Assembly: GCA_963732795.1 (NCBI GenBank)
Contig: CAVTAV010000009.1
Location: 96,281-160,280, forward strand
Source: CAVTAV01 sp963732795
GTDB lineage: Bacteria; Pseudomonadota; Alphaproteobacteria; CAVTAV01
Direction of reading: 5' to 3'
Length of the DNA: 64,000 nt
Shown here piece after piece: positions 29,139-37,588 of this stretch (position 1 is its first letter; the number at the start of each line of letters is the position of its first letter). A model generated the notes under the pieces. The model did no database searches. It saw nothing but the letters and a program-made list of their open reading frames with translations, and was not told where the DNA came from. Made by a program: the position numbers and the translations under genes.

Positions 29139-29159
29139 AGGCGGGGATTAGAGTGCGTG

Positions 29160-29207
29160 AGATTAAGCCGCGGTCGCAGTATTTTTCAACCCTTCGATCT
29201 TGAGGCG
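29160..29207 (-). repeat. Gene-tail remnant, copy 2
   Basis: 44 of 48 bases identical to 27086-27133; on the minus strand reads RRLKIEGLKNTATAA-stop. Of the four differences two are synonymous and two change an amino acid, as expected for a once-coding paralogous 3' end. No upstream frame of matching protein is left. Confidence 0.5.
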
Positions 29208-29316
29208 GCGTTGATGGGCTGGCGCATCGTCATGATCCAGATCATTGAACTTTCTCCGCGACCGTGACGATTTGAATGTCTCAACGGCGGTTCAAATGGG
29301 TCGGAGGCCGATCGCT

Positions 29317-30058
29317 ATGCGCAGGGCTCGAAATATCGGTGCGGTAGGAATTATCGTTGCGTCCGCCATTGTTGCGTCCGTGCCCGCTGAATCCGGGGCG
29401 CTCTCCGACTTGCTGAAGAAGTCGGGAGTCGCGTCCTCCAGCGACTTTTCCGGTCTGACGTCCGCCGAAATCTCCGGCGGCTTGCGCGACGCGCTGCGCG
29501 TCGGCGCTGAACGAGTGGTCGCAACGCTCGGACGTACGGATGGGTTCAACAAGTCGGCCGATGTTCATATCCCTCTGCCGGGGTCCCTGAAGAAGGCCCA
29601 GAAGGTCCTCGCCAAGGTCGGCAAGAGCAAACTCGCCGACGATCTGGAGTTGCGCCTCAACCGGGCCGCCGAAGCGGCCGTGCCGAAGGCCAAGGACCTG
29701 TTCGTCGACGCGATTTCTCAAATGAGCATTGAAGACGCGAGAAAGATTTTGACCGGCCCGAAGGACTCCGCGAACTCAATATTTCCGCGAGAAGATGTCC
29801 GGCCGCTTGACGTCCGAATGGACCCCGATCGTCGACGATCAGCTCTCGAGTGTCGGCGCGATCGCCTCATACGACAAGATGATGGGCCAATACAAAAACA
29901 TACCCTTCGTGCCCGATGTCAAAGCCGACCTGACCAGCTATGTCGTGGGCAAAGCGATCGACGGCGTATTCCTCTACCTCGGTCGTGAGGAAGCCGCGAT
30001 CAGAGAGGACCCCGCGAAGCGAACCACCGAGCTGTTGAAGAAGGTATTCGGGAAATAG
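29317..30058 (+). CDS. Exported DUF4197 protein (frameshifted)
   Basis: About 247 aa. Start at ATG 29317 with GGAGG upstream and a signal peptide (RARNIGAVGIIVASAIVASVPAESG). DUF4197 features: ALSDLLKKSG, LTSAEISGGLRDALRVGAERVV, DVHIPLPGSLKKAQKVLAKVG, LNRAAEAAVPKAKDLFVDAI, and after the break YFREKMSGRLTSEWTPIVDDQL and GRLYVVGKA-like KAIDGVFLYLGREEAAIREDPAKRTTELLKKVF. An extra A near 29783 splits it. Periplasmic alpha-helical protein of unknown role. Confidence 0.75.
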
Positions 30059-30144
30059 AACCAACCCGCCATCACATTACGGATTGATCGGTCACGAAAG
30101 CGGCCGTGCAGGGGGGGCCAGTAAAGTCCTCCCGGCGTCGGCAT

Positions 30145-30175
30145 GGGATTAAATGCACTGTCACCGTAATACCCC
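30145..30175. repeat. REP-like element, copy C
   Basis: GGGATTAAATGCACTGTCACC followed by GTAATACCCC, the same core as copies at 27852 and 29118. Situated between the ends of the convergent DUF4197 and HTH-ImmA genes. Confidence 0.55.
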
Positions 30176-30245
30176 AAACACATAACGAACTGGCGAGGAT
30201 CGAGGTTAGTTGAGGTGGCACTCCAACATCAGTGAAGGCGACCGT

Positions 30246-31329
30246 TCACTTGACGAGATAAAGGCCCGGTTTGCCTTTGCCGAAATACCCTCCATAGATC
30301 CTTTGAAGGTCGCTGATCCCAGTACACAAAAGGGTTTCGAGGCTCGGCCAGTCATATTCCAAATCCTCGGCATGCATCTTAAGCAGTCCGGGGAAGACCG
30401 TAGGCTGCTCATACGGAAAGTCGGTCTCTACAGGTTCCCGGGTTCTCCAACCCAATGCCGAAATCTTCTTCCAAAGATACTCGCCCTGGTGACGGGTAAT
30501 GGCATCAATTGCCCCGGCTTTGTACAGCAAGAAAGCCATCGACGTTTTCCAATATGCCTTCTGCCGTGCCAGCCATTCGAGCGTCACTCGGTGGCCGATC
30601 AATGAACGTCTGAATTGGCGCTCAGGCACAAGAAACTCGCTGGCAAAAGCGTTGGCCTCGTCTTCGATAGAGTCCGTCGGAAGACGATGCATAATGATGT
30701 GACCAAGCTCGTGCGCTAAAGATGCCCGCATGCGATCAGGCGGCGCGTTCTTGTTCAGAAAGACGCACGGCGGCAAATCGCGCACGGTCATCGTAACGCC
30801 GTCGATGCCCTTCTCCAGATCGCACCAGACAACCATTATGCCGGCGCGCTCACAAAGGTCCGTCAAGTTTTCGATGGGCCCGTCAGGAATTGACCAAGCG
30901 CGGCGAACCGCGCGCGCTATCTCCGCCGGCCCATCGCCTTCATCCACATCGATTTGGGGTAAAGTCAGTTCAGGTTCGAGCGCCGCCGCCCGCATATACC
31001 GGCGCAGGTGAATAAGGCGCATGTTCAGCTCAGCGTGGATTTGCCGAAGAACGCGCTCCCCGACTGCACTCTTCTTGCGATTCATGGGATGCACGCTCAG
31101 CGGCAACCCTGAAAGCCCATCCTGAAGGCGAAAGAAGTCGACGGGGAACGCCAATGCGCGAGCGATGCGCACCAAATTCTCATCCGACGGACCTTCGGGA
31201 AGCAGTCCGTTTTCGATGCGCGAGTAATGACCTTGGTTCAGGCCGGCATCGCGCGCGACCTGAGCCTCAACTCGTCCCCCTGTACTGCCTCGCGAGAAGC
31301 AGCAGGGCCGGATTAAATTCTCCAGCCAT
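30246..31329 (-). CDS. XRE HTH-ImmA/IrrE family metallopeptidase (frameshifted)
   Basis: About 360 aa. From ATG 31329: MAGEFNPALLLLARQYRG, then (after removing one G from the run near 31277) RVEAQVARDAGLNQGHYSRIENG, a helix-turn-helix, followed by a long linker and the ImmA-like peptidase domain with H-E-x-x-H: SLAHELGHIIMHRLP, then DEANAFASEFLVP carrying the third ligand. ImmA/IrrE enzymes cleave repressors to switch on mobile-element or stress genes. Starts only 2 bp after the 202-aa partner gene, so the two are one operon. Likely either a toxin-antitoxin-like or stress-switch pair. Confidence 0.8.
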
Positions 31330-31331
31330 TT

Positions 31332-31940
31332 CTATTCGCTCGTGTCTTCGGCTTCTGTAGTGTCGCTATGCGTGACGGAACGCAAAACGCGTTCCGCTGC
31401 TGGCGCCGGTTTCGGCTGAAGGGGGAATTGCTCCACCACCGCCCCGCCGGTCGCCCCGAACTCGAAATGCCAGAGCACTTGGTCTCGCTCGCGTGCCACC
31501 ACGCCGATCCAATCCAGTTCAGTTCCAAAGCGGTTCAAAACGTGGGCGATCTCGACACGATGATGGCCCTTAAACCCGAACAAGTCTTCTTCTTGATGTT
31601 GATGGAAGAGTTGCGCCATCGGCGTCGGATAGTTGGACGTCCGCAACTGGATACTCGCTTTCTTCAGCCGGGCGAGCACTAGGTCATCGAAAATGATGGA
31701 AACCGTGTCGTGATGCGAAATGATCTTTACATCCGGCGTTCCGTCGAGCGCGGCAATTACGTTCTGCACGGACTGCTCCCACATAATACCGGCCCGCGTT
31801 GACTTCCGCCTCCACCAAGCTACGTCGGGATAATTCTTCCGCACAATTGCCCATGCATCTTCCACAGCTCCGCGACAAAGAGAGTCGCGTCCGTGCTTCG
31901 CAAGCACGCTCTTAACTGTCGCTTCGTCGGGTACTGGCAT
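31332..31940 (-). CDS. Conserved partner of HTH-ImmA protease
   Basis: 202 aa, intact. No named domain, but TSNYPTPMAQLFHQHQEEDLFGFKGHHRVEIAHVLNRFGTELDWIGVVARERDQVLWHFEF resembles the YPTPQ...Q...LPG...VxxGYxL pattern of proteins encoded next to ImmA-type genes in many bacteria. N-terminal part is helical (VKSVLAKHGRDSLCRGAVEDAWAIVRKNYPDVAWWRRKSTRAGIMWEQSVQ-type). It could be the effector/toxin or the substrate recognised by the peptidase. Cytoplasmic. Function unknown. Confidence 0.6.
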   Translation of the reverse strand: MPVPDEATVKSVLAKHGRDSLCRGAVEDAWAIVRKNYPDVAWWRRKSTRAGIMWEQSVQNVIAALDGTPDVKIISHHDTVSIIFDDLVLARLKKASIQLRTSNYPTPMAQLFHQHQEEDLFGFKGHHRVEIAHVLNRFGTELDWIGVVARERDQVLWHFEFGATGGAVVEQFPLQPKPAPAAERVLRSVTHSDTTEAEDTSE

Positions 31941-32229
31941 CTTACCTCCATCATCGTGATCAGCCGAGATGTGCCACAGTCGATTCCGGAAAGCAAGCCC
32001 AAATTATGCGCGCCACTATGCGCCCCCCCCCCCCTGTACCTCGATCGAGCGAGGATTACGCTCGACCAGTCCAAATCGATCTGACGATTGAACGGTGGCA
32101 GATGCTCGATCATCGGCCGCATTCCCGCTCCCCGAGCCTTCCCGTGCGTTACCTATTCGTTACCTAATCACCGCCGCCGAACGAGAGTTACTAGAAAATG
32201 CAGCTAACCTATTGATGATCATATAAAAG
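31941..32229. other. Intergenic region with a 12-C run and direct repeats, next to tRNA-Arg
   Basis: Holds the likely promoter of the 202-aa partner gene, a run of 12 C at 32023-32034, and two CGTTACCTA direct repeats at about 32148-32167. It is lower in GC than the core genes. No integrase gene or convincing copy of the tRNA 3' end was found here. Confidence 0.4.
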
Positions 32230-32306
32230 TGGCGCGCCCGGCAGGACTTGAACCTGCGACCCCAAGCTTAGAAGGCTCGTGCTCTATCCAGCTGAGCTAC
32301 GGGCGC
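32230..32306 (-). tRNA. tRNA-Arg (anticodon TCT)
   Basis: 77 nt on the minus strand with encoded CCA. Acceptor stem GCGCCCG/CGGGCGC, D arm TAGCTCAGCTGGATAGAGCA, anticodon loop CCTTCTAAG, T arm GGTTCAAGTCC. Reads AGA codons. The accessory-looking block (27.8-31.9 kb) abuts its 3' end, a common integration site. Confidence 0.95.
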
Positions 32307-32324
32307 GTGATGACTCTTCGAACT

Positions 32325-32348
32325 GGATCCCGGCCTTCGCTGGGATGA
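32325..32348. repeat. GGATCCCGG...GGGATGAC dispersed repeat, short copy
   Basis: GGATCCCGGCC-TTCGC-TGGGATGAC, an imperfect palindrome of the widespread alphaproteobacterial GTCATCCCGG type. A longer copy in the window is at 35843-35907. Confidence 0.5.
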
Positions 32349-32384
32349 CGGCCTCGCGGCGACACCTCGCGTGTCCGCCTTCTC

Positions 32385-32663
32385 TTACCGGAAATTATCC
32401 GCATAGGCCTTAGGGCGGATCGTGCGGGTGTGCGGCGGCTCGACCTCGTAGGGGATGCCGTGCTTCTCGCAATAGGCGACCGCCTCTTCCTCGGTGGCGA
32501 AATTCAGCCGGACCTGGGTGCGGGTGTCGCCGGAGCTGGTCCAGCCCATCAGCGGGTCGATCGTGCGCGGCGTGTCGGGGGCGAATTCGAGGCGCCAGCG
32601 GCGCGTGCCCAACCGGCCCGACTGCATAGCCGTTTTCGACGGTCTATATATCCGCGCAAGCAT
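32385..32663 (-). CDS. NDUFS4-like ETC complex I subunit
   Basis: 92 aa. MLARIYRPSKTAMQSGR...WRLEFAPDTPRTIDPLMGWTSSGDTRTQVRLNFATEEEAVAYCEKHGIPYEV is the NDUFS4/AQDQ pattern (PMGWTSS..TRxQVxLxF). Accessory subunit of respiratory complex I shared by mitochondria and alphaproteobacteria, expected on the cytoplasmic peripheral arm. Start at 32663 after GGAGGG. Encoded away from any nuo operon, as usual for this gene. Its presence is good evidence for the class of the organism. Confidence 0.9.
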   Translation of the reverse strand: MLARIYRPSKTAMQSGRLGTRRWRLEFAPDTPRTIDPLMGWTSSGDTRTQVRLNFATEEEAVAYCEKHGIPYEVEPPHTRTIRPKAYADNFR

Positions 32664-32940
32664 CCAAATCCCTCCGCTCAATTGCGTCCATCACCGTCGC
32701 GAATGTCTCGCTGGGAGCCGGCGGATCGGTCCGTGCCGCGCCCCTCGGCCCAAAGCCGCGCGTCACGTTTATAGCACAAGGTCTTAAGTGTAAACTGACC
32801 GAAATTCGACTTTCTGCGGATCCCACATTTGCGTGAGGTGCGATATTCGCGGTTGCAGAGTCCGCAATCGGGCGACAGAGTCTTGAAAAGAGTTGAGATG
32901 CAGGATTTCACGACCGGGGATCGCCAAAACCGTGCGCAAG

Positions 32941-33180
32941 ATGGACAATTACCGAGGGCTTGCGGGCCAGATGGAGCTCGAAGAGGATTTGCGCAAATCT
33001 CGGGTGCGGCGGCGAATTTACATTTGTGTCGCGATCGTGATTGCCGCCGGTACCGCGCTCGCCGGCGCCGGCCACGCTTTCGGCCGCTCCGTCTCCAACC
33101 GTCACCCGATCTTCATGCGCTACGCCACGCCGGGCCCCGCCCGCCTTCGTTTCACTTCGGCGCGGCATCCGCTTCTCTAG
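32941..33180 (+). CDS. Possible small membrane protein
   Basis: 79 aa: MDNYRGLAGQMELEEDLRKSRVRRR, then one hydrophobic helix (IYICVAIVIAAGTALAGAGHAF). The charged N-terminus followed by a single helix is coherent, but the ribosome site is weak and no family is recognised. The 277 bp before it (32664-32940) contain no supported gene. Confidence 0.3.
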   Translation: MDNYRGLAGQMELEEDLRKSRVRRRIYICVAIVIAAGTALAGAGHAFGRSVSNRHPIFMRYATPGPARLRFTSARHPLL

Positions 33181-33231
33181 CGCTTCGCCGGATCGGCTTT
33201 GCCAATCACGCCGTAGCGCAAGCGAAGGCGG

Positions 33232-33309
<78 letters not shown>

Positions 33310-33370
33310 GCGGCGGCGACGTTATGCGTTTCGCGTCCTCGTGGCAAGAATGCCGGATTTGCCCGCAAAA

Positions 33371-34361
33371 TCAATCATATCTGAGGTGGCTCGCCTTGCC
33401 GCGAAACACCCAGTACGCATAAATCGTATAACCGAGGATGAAGGGCAGCACGATCAGCGCGCCGATCAGCATGAAAAGTAGGCTCTCGGGCGCGGTCGGT
33501 GTTCTGATAGATCGTCAGCTTGTCGGGCACGATATAGGGATAGAAGGAATAGGCGAGCCCCGCGAAAGCGAGCGCGAAAATGGCGACCGCGCGGACGAAA
33601 GGCTGCCACGCGCCGCGCGCGGGATCGCGCCGCAAACGCCCGAGCTGGAACCACAGCCAGATCAGGTTCGCCCCGGCGGCGAGCGGCAGGGGCGCGAGAT
33701 AGATCATCTCCGGCAGGCGGAACCATTTGTCGAAGATCCGCGGGCTGACATAGGGCGAGGCCGCCGAGATCGCCAAGAAGCCGAGGGCGACGAACCAGAT
33801 CGAGACCCGCGCCCAAGTGATCGCCTTGTGCTGCAGCGCGCCCTCCATCTTGAGCACGAGCCATGTCGCGCCGACGAAAGAATATCCAACGGCGAGGCAG
33901 ATCGCGGTCAGGCACCCGAACAGGATGCTGGCGAGGCTGAAATCCAGGCCCATGATGTAAAGCCCGAGCATGAAGCCCTGGGCCAGCGCCACGGCGAGCG
34001 AGCCCGCGAAGAACACCCGGTTCCAGGCGGGCTTCTTTTCCGGCTTCACTTTCGCGCGGAACTCGAAGGCGACGCCGCGCAGGATGAGACCCAGCAGCAT
34101 AACCGCGACCGGCAGATAAAGCGCGGAGAGGATGGTGCCGTAAGCCGTGGGGAAGGCGACCAGCAAAATGCCGATCGCCAGCACCAGCCAGGTCTCGTTG
34201 GCGTCCCAGAACGGGCCGATCGAGGCGATCATGCGGTCCTTCTCGTCGGGCTCGGCGCGGGCGAACAGGATGCCGACGCCCAAGTCGTAGCCGTCGAGGC
34301 AGACATAGATCAGGATCGCGAGGCCCATCAGCGCGGCGAAGATCAGCGGCAACCAGTCCAT
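33371..34361 (-). CDS. cydB: Cytochrome bd ubiquinol oxidase subunit II (frameshifted near the end)
   Basis: About 330 aa, nine hydrophobic segments. MDWLPLIFAALMGLAILIYVCLDGYDLGVGIL and FWDANETWLVLAIGILLVAFP are diagnostic CydB motifs. Forms the quinol oxidase with CydA in the inner membrane, reducing oxygen to water without proton pumping. An extra C near 33497 shifts the frame; corrected end is LLFMLIGALIVLPFILGYTIYAYWVFRGKA. Start at 34361 with GGAGGGG, 8 bp after the cydA stop: one operon. No cydX or cydDC nearby. Confidence 0.9.
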
Positions 34362-34369
34362 GGCCCCTC

Positions 34370-35719
34370 CTACGCCCCGGCTTCCGAGGGCTCGGCGACG
34401 GCCGGGGCTATCTTGGTCGGGTCCTCGCCGCCCCCGCCCTTGCGCGCAAGATAGAAGATCACGCCGATATAGGCGGCGAGAAGCGCGATATAGACGATCA
34501 GATATCCCGCGAGCGAGAGGCCGATCCAGCCCGGCGGGATCGGCGAGGCCACATCGGCGGTGCGCAAAAGGCCGTTCACGATCCAGGGCTGGCGGCCGAT
34601 TTCGGTCACGTACCAGCCGCAGAGCGTGGCGATCCAGCCGGCGAAGGTCATCGCGACATAGGTCCGGGCCAGCCAAGGCGTCAGATCCTTGCGGCGCTTC
34701 AATATGAAGGCCCCGGTCCAGGCGGCGGCGAGCATCAGGAAGCCGAGGCCGACCATGATGCGGAAGGCGAAGAACACCGGCGCGACGGGCGGATGCTCGC
34801 CGTTCGGGTCCAGTCCAGGCACCTCGCCCATGGCGCTATGCCTGAGAATCAGGCTCGCGCCGTCGGGAATCGTGACTTCGAAGCGGTTTTCGCGCGCCTT
34901 TTCGTCCGGCCAGGCGAACAGGACCAGGGGCACGTGGTCGCGGGTTTGCCAGTTGGCCTCGATCGCGGCGACCTTTTGCGGCTGATATTCCAAGGTGTTG
35001 AGCCCGTGCTGGTCACCGACGAAGATCTGCACCGGGGCGAGCACCGTCGCCATGGCGCCGGCCATGCGGAGCGCGGTCATCACCTCGGCCGTGCGCTCGC
35101 CGCGGAGCCAGCGATAGCTCGAAAGCCCCAGGATGATGAAGGAAACCGTCAGGCCCGAGGCGATCAGCATATGGGTGAAGCGATAGGGCAAAGACGGATT
35201 GAACAGGATCGCCCACCAGTCCTGCGCGTGAAAGACGTCGTCGACCAATACATAGCCCGCGGGCGTCTGCATCCAGGAATTCAAGGCCAGGATCCAGAAG
35301 GCCGAGAGGCTGGTGCCGGCCGCGACGAGGGCCGTCGCGAAGGTATGCATCCAGTTCGGCACCCGGCGCATCCCGAACAGCATGATCCCGACGAACACCG
35401 CCTCCAGGAAGAAGGCGGTCAGCACCTCGAAGGCGAGAAGCGGCCCGGCGATGTTGCTGGTGTGCTCCATGAAGCCCGACCAGTTGGTGCCGAACTGGAA
35501 GCTCATGGTGATGCCGGACACCACGCCCATCGCGAAGCTGAGGGCGAAAATCTTCACCCAGAAGCCGTAAATCGCCATCCATTTCGGATCATGCGTTCGA
35601 TTGGCGGCAAGCTTAACACCCAGCAGCACCCAGGCGAGCGCGATGGTAATTGTGGGGAAAAGTATGTGAAACGAGATGTTTGCGGCAAACTGGATGCGGG
35701 CCAGCGTCAACGCGTCCAT
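34370..35719 (-). CDS. cydA: Cytochrome bd ubiquinol oxidase subunit I, short-Q-loop type
   Basis: 449 aa, intact. Heme ligands: His in ISFHILFP near residue 18 and His in RFTHMLIASG near residue 186; GWYVTEIGRQPW is the strongly conserved CydA signature. The Q loop between helices 6 and 7 is short (whole protein about 70 aa shorter than the E. coli long form), as in the cyanide-insensitive CioA group. Quinol oxidation site faces the periplasm. First gene of cydAB. Two 15-bp direct repeats sit just upstream. Confidence 0.92.
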   Translation of the reverse strand: MDALTLARIQFAANISFHILFPTITIALAWVLLGVKLAANRTHDPKWMAIYGFWVKIFALSFAMGVVSGITMSFQFGTNWSGFMEHTSNIAGPLLAFEVLTAFFLEAVFVGIMLFGMRRVPNWMHTFATALVAAGTSLSAFWILALNSWMQTPAGYVLVDDVFHAQDWWAILFNPSLPYRFTHMLIASGLTVSFIILGLSSYRWLRGERTAEVMTALRMAGAMATVLAPVQIFVGDQHGLNTLEYQPQKVAAIEANWQTRDHVPLVLFAWPDEKARENRFEVTIPDGASLILRHSAMGEVPGLDPNGEHPPVAPVFFAFRIMVGLGFLMLAAAWTGAFILKRRKDLTPWLARTYVAMTFAGWIATLCGWYVTEIGRQPWIVNGLLRTADVASPIPPGWIGLSLAGYLIVYIALLAAYIGVIFYLARKGGGGEDPTKIAPAVAEPSEAGA

Positions 35720-35735
35720 GGCGGGATCTCGCGGT

Positions 35736-35770
35736 TCGGACGTTCGATTGGGAGGTCGGACGTTCGATTG
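35736..35770 (-). promoter_or_regulatory. Tandem TCGGACGTTCGATTG repeats upstream of cydA
   Basis: The 15-mer occurs at 35736-35750 and 35756-35770, start-to-start distance 20 bp (about two helical turns), 17-51 bp before the cydA ATG. This spacing suits two regulator dimers on one DNA face, for instance an oxygen- or redox-responsive control. Regulator unknown. Confidence 0.45.
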
Positions 35771-35842
35771 AAACTATAGACGGGCTGGCCGGTCCGGGCA
35801 ACGCGTCAGGATGGCGCGCTGGGACGCCTCGTCCCTCCCTCC

Positions 35843-35907
35843 GTCATCCCGGCCATTAGCCGAGCCCGAAGCTCTGCTTCGGGTACGAGGCTTATGAACC
35901 GGGATCC
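35843..35907. repeat. GTCATCCCGG...CCGGGATCC palindromic repeat
   Basis: Ends GTCATCCCGG and CCGGGATCC pair imperfectly; the middle has an inner hairpin CCCGAAG/CTTCGGG. It lies in the 300-bp gap between cydA and the carotenoid-oxygenase gene, which otherwise shows no gene. Same family as 32325-32348. Confidence 0.55.
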
Positions 35908-36020
35908 AGGGTCACAGGCTCAGGCTTATGACAATGGGTCCCGGATAGCTCGTTTTGCCGACGGCATCAAAGATGCCGGACAAACCGGCTTCCGGGATGA
36001 CCCGCGCTGGGGTAGGCGCA

Positions 36021-37481
36021 TCAGGCCCTCGGAAGCTGCGAAACGTCCGCCCAATTGCCGTGCAGGCCCTGACGCAGGCGCACGGGCAGCTTGGCGCGGG
36101 CGAGGGGGCCTTCGTCGATATGCTGGGCGTCGAAGATCGCGAGATCCGAGTAATTGGTGATGTGGTTGTCGACGAGCGCGACTATATAGCCCTCGCCCTC
36201 GGGCGCGGTCCGGCTCTTCGGAATAAAGCAAGGCTCCTGGATGCCGCTTTGCGGGCCACACCACCAGGTCTTCTCCTTGCCGGTCGAAAGATCCTTATAG
36301 GCCAAGGTGTTGATGAGGCCGTAGAACGGCCCGCCATGGCCCTCATAGGGTTTGTCCGGGTCGAGCACCAGCATCCAGCCATGGCGATAGGCTTGGGCCG
36401 CGTAACGGTCGTCGATGCGCGGGAACTCGTCGGGCATTTGGGTGAGCTTGTTCTGGGCCATGAACTCGTCCGAATTGGAGGCCATGTCGACCGACCAGCG
36501 GGTGAGGAAGCCCTGGCCCGCCACCGGATCGAACGGCGCGCCGTGAACGTCGGGGAAGAACGGGAAGCTGTTGTTCTCCGAAATCGGCAGATCGATATGG
36601 ACCTTGGTGCCGTCGTTGAAGGCGTTCATGACATGGCCGACGAAGCAATTCCGGGTCTGGAACCAGCGCAGGTCCGAGCCGTCGCCGTCGCGCCGCATCA
36701 CGCCCATATAGGACGGCTGGGTGGTGTCGAAGCCGAAGAAGGGCATGCGCTTCTCCAGCCGCTCCCAATTGCTGATCAGCGGCATCGTGACGAAGACGGC
36801 ATAGTCCTCGGTGACGCCGAAATCATGCATCATACAGTAATATTTGTTCTCGAACTCGATCAGCCTGACGACCTCGCCCTCGGGGCTGATTTCCATATAG
36901 GCCATATCCTTGGTCATCAGGCCCTTGGTGCCATAGGCGAAGGCGCACATATTGCCGGTCGCGTGGTCGATCTTGGGATGGGCGCAAAAGGTTTGCAGAT
37001 CCTTGAGCGCGCCGTTGAAATCCGTGTAGCCGTCGGTTTCCAGGCTGAGCGGGTCCATCAGGAGGCAGGGACTGTCCTCCTTCATGGCGTAAAGCTTGCC
37101 GGCATGGACCATGACATTGGTGTTGGCCGTGCCGCGGATCCGGCCCTTGACCGAGGGATCGTCGGTCAGCGGATTGCGATAATGGCCGAACAGGGCATGG
37201 CCGGCCTTGCGTTCGAGCTTCCATTTGTCGGTATGGGCATAGCGCTGCTTGAGGTCGATCTGGCCGTCATGGAACCGAAACAGGGTGACCATGCCGTCGC
37301 CGTTGAAGAACTGGTCGTCCTCGTATTTGGGCGCGAACTGGCCGTCCGGATGAACCCGGTGGAAGGTACCGTTCAACTGCTCCGGCACATCGCCTTCCAT
37401 CTCGACATCCAGGATGTCCATCTCGATGCGACCGGGACGGAGCACGCCCTCGAAGCCCGGATTGTGCGGAAAATGTGCCAT
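36021..37481 (-). CDS. Carotenoid oxygenase (carotenoid/stilbene cleavage dioxygenase family)
   Basis: 486 aa, intact. Seven-bladed propeller enzyme that splits a carbon-carbon double bond with non-heme iron. The four His ligand regions are visible: FCAHPKIDHATG, CMMHDFGVTEDYAVF, CFVGHVMNAFNDG and the C-terminal LRQGLHGNW. The N-terminal FHRVHPDGQFAP segment is also conserved. Soluble, no signal peptide. Substrate may be a carotenoid, apocarotenoid, or a lignin-derived stilbene; the sequence does not decide. Monocistronic by spacing. The start is the first ATG, with GGGAGGG upstream. Confidence 0.88.
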   Translation of the reverse strand: MAHFPHNPGFEGVLRPGRIEMDILDVEMEGDVPEQLNGTFHRVHPDGQFAPKYEDDQFFNGDGMVTLFRFHDGQIDLKQRYAHTDKWKLERKAGHALFGHYRNPLTDDPSVKGRIRGTANTNVMVHAGKLYAMKEDSPCLLMDPLSLETDGYTDFNGALKDLQTFCAHPKIDHATGNMCAFAYGTKGLMTKDMAYMEISPEGEVVRLIEFENKYYCMMHDFGVTEDYAVFVTMPLISNWERLEKRMPFFGFDTTQPSYMGVMRRDGDGSDLRWFQTRNCFVGHVMNAFNDGTKVHIDLPISENNSFPFFPDVHGAPFDPVAGQGFLTRWSVDMASNSDEFMAQNKLTQMPDEFPRIDDRYAAQAYRHGWMLVLDPDKPYEGHGGPFYGLINTLAYKDLSTGKEKTWWCGPQSGIQEPCFIPKSRTAPEGEGYIVALVDNHITNYSDLAIFDAQHIDEGPLARAKLPVRLRQGLHGNWADVSQLPRA

Positions 37482-37588
37482 GGATCATGCCCTCCCTTCA
37501 GCCGGCTAGGGGATCGAGCGTCGCGCGTCCGAAACGGAAGCGCGTTGACGGGAATCAATTCGGCTTTCCGATTCCAGATCAGTGGGAC

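Noticed and set aside
27805..30175. CRISPR array
   Set aside because: The TGCACTGTCACC copies are only three, more than a kilobase apart, and separated by genes.
31941..32229. Integrase remnant next to tRNA-Arg
   Set aside because: No tyrosine-recombinase motif (R...HxxR...Y) in any frame, despite the location.
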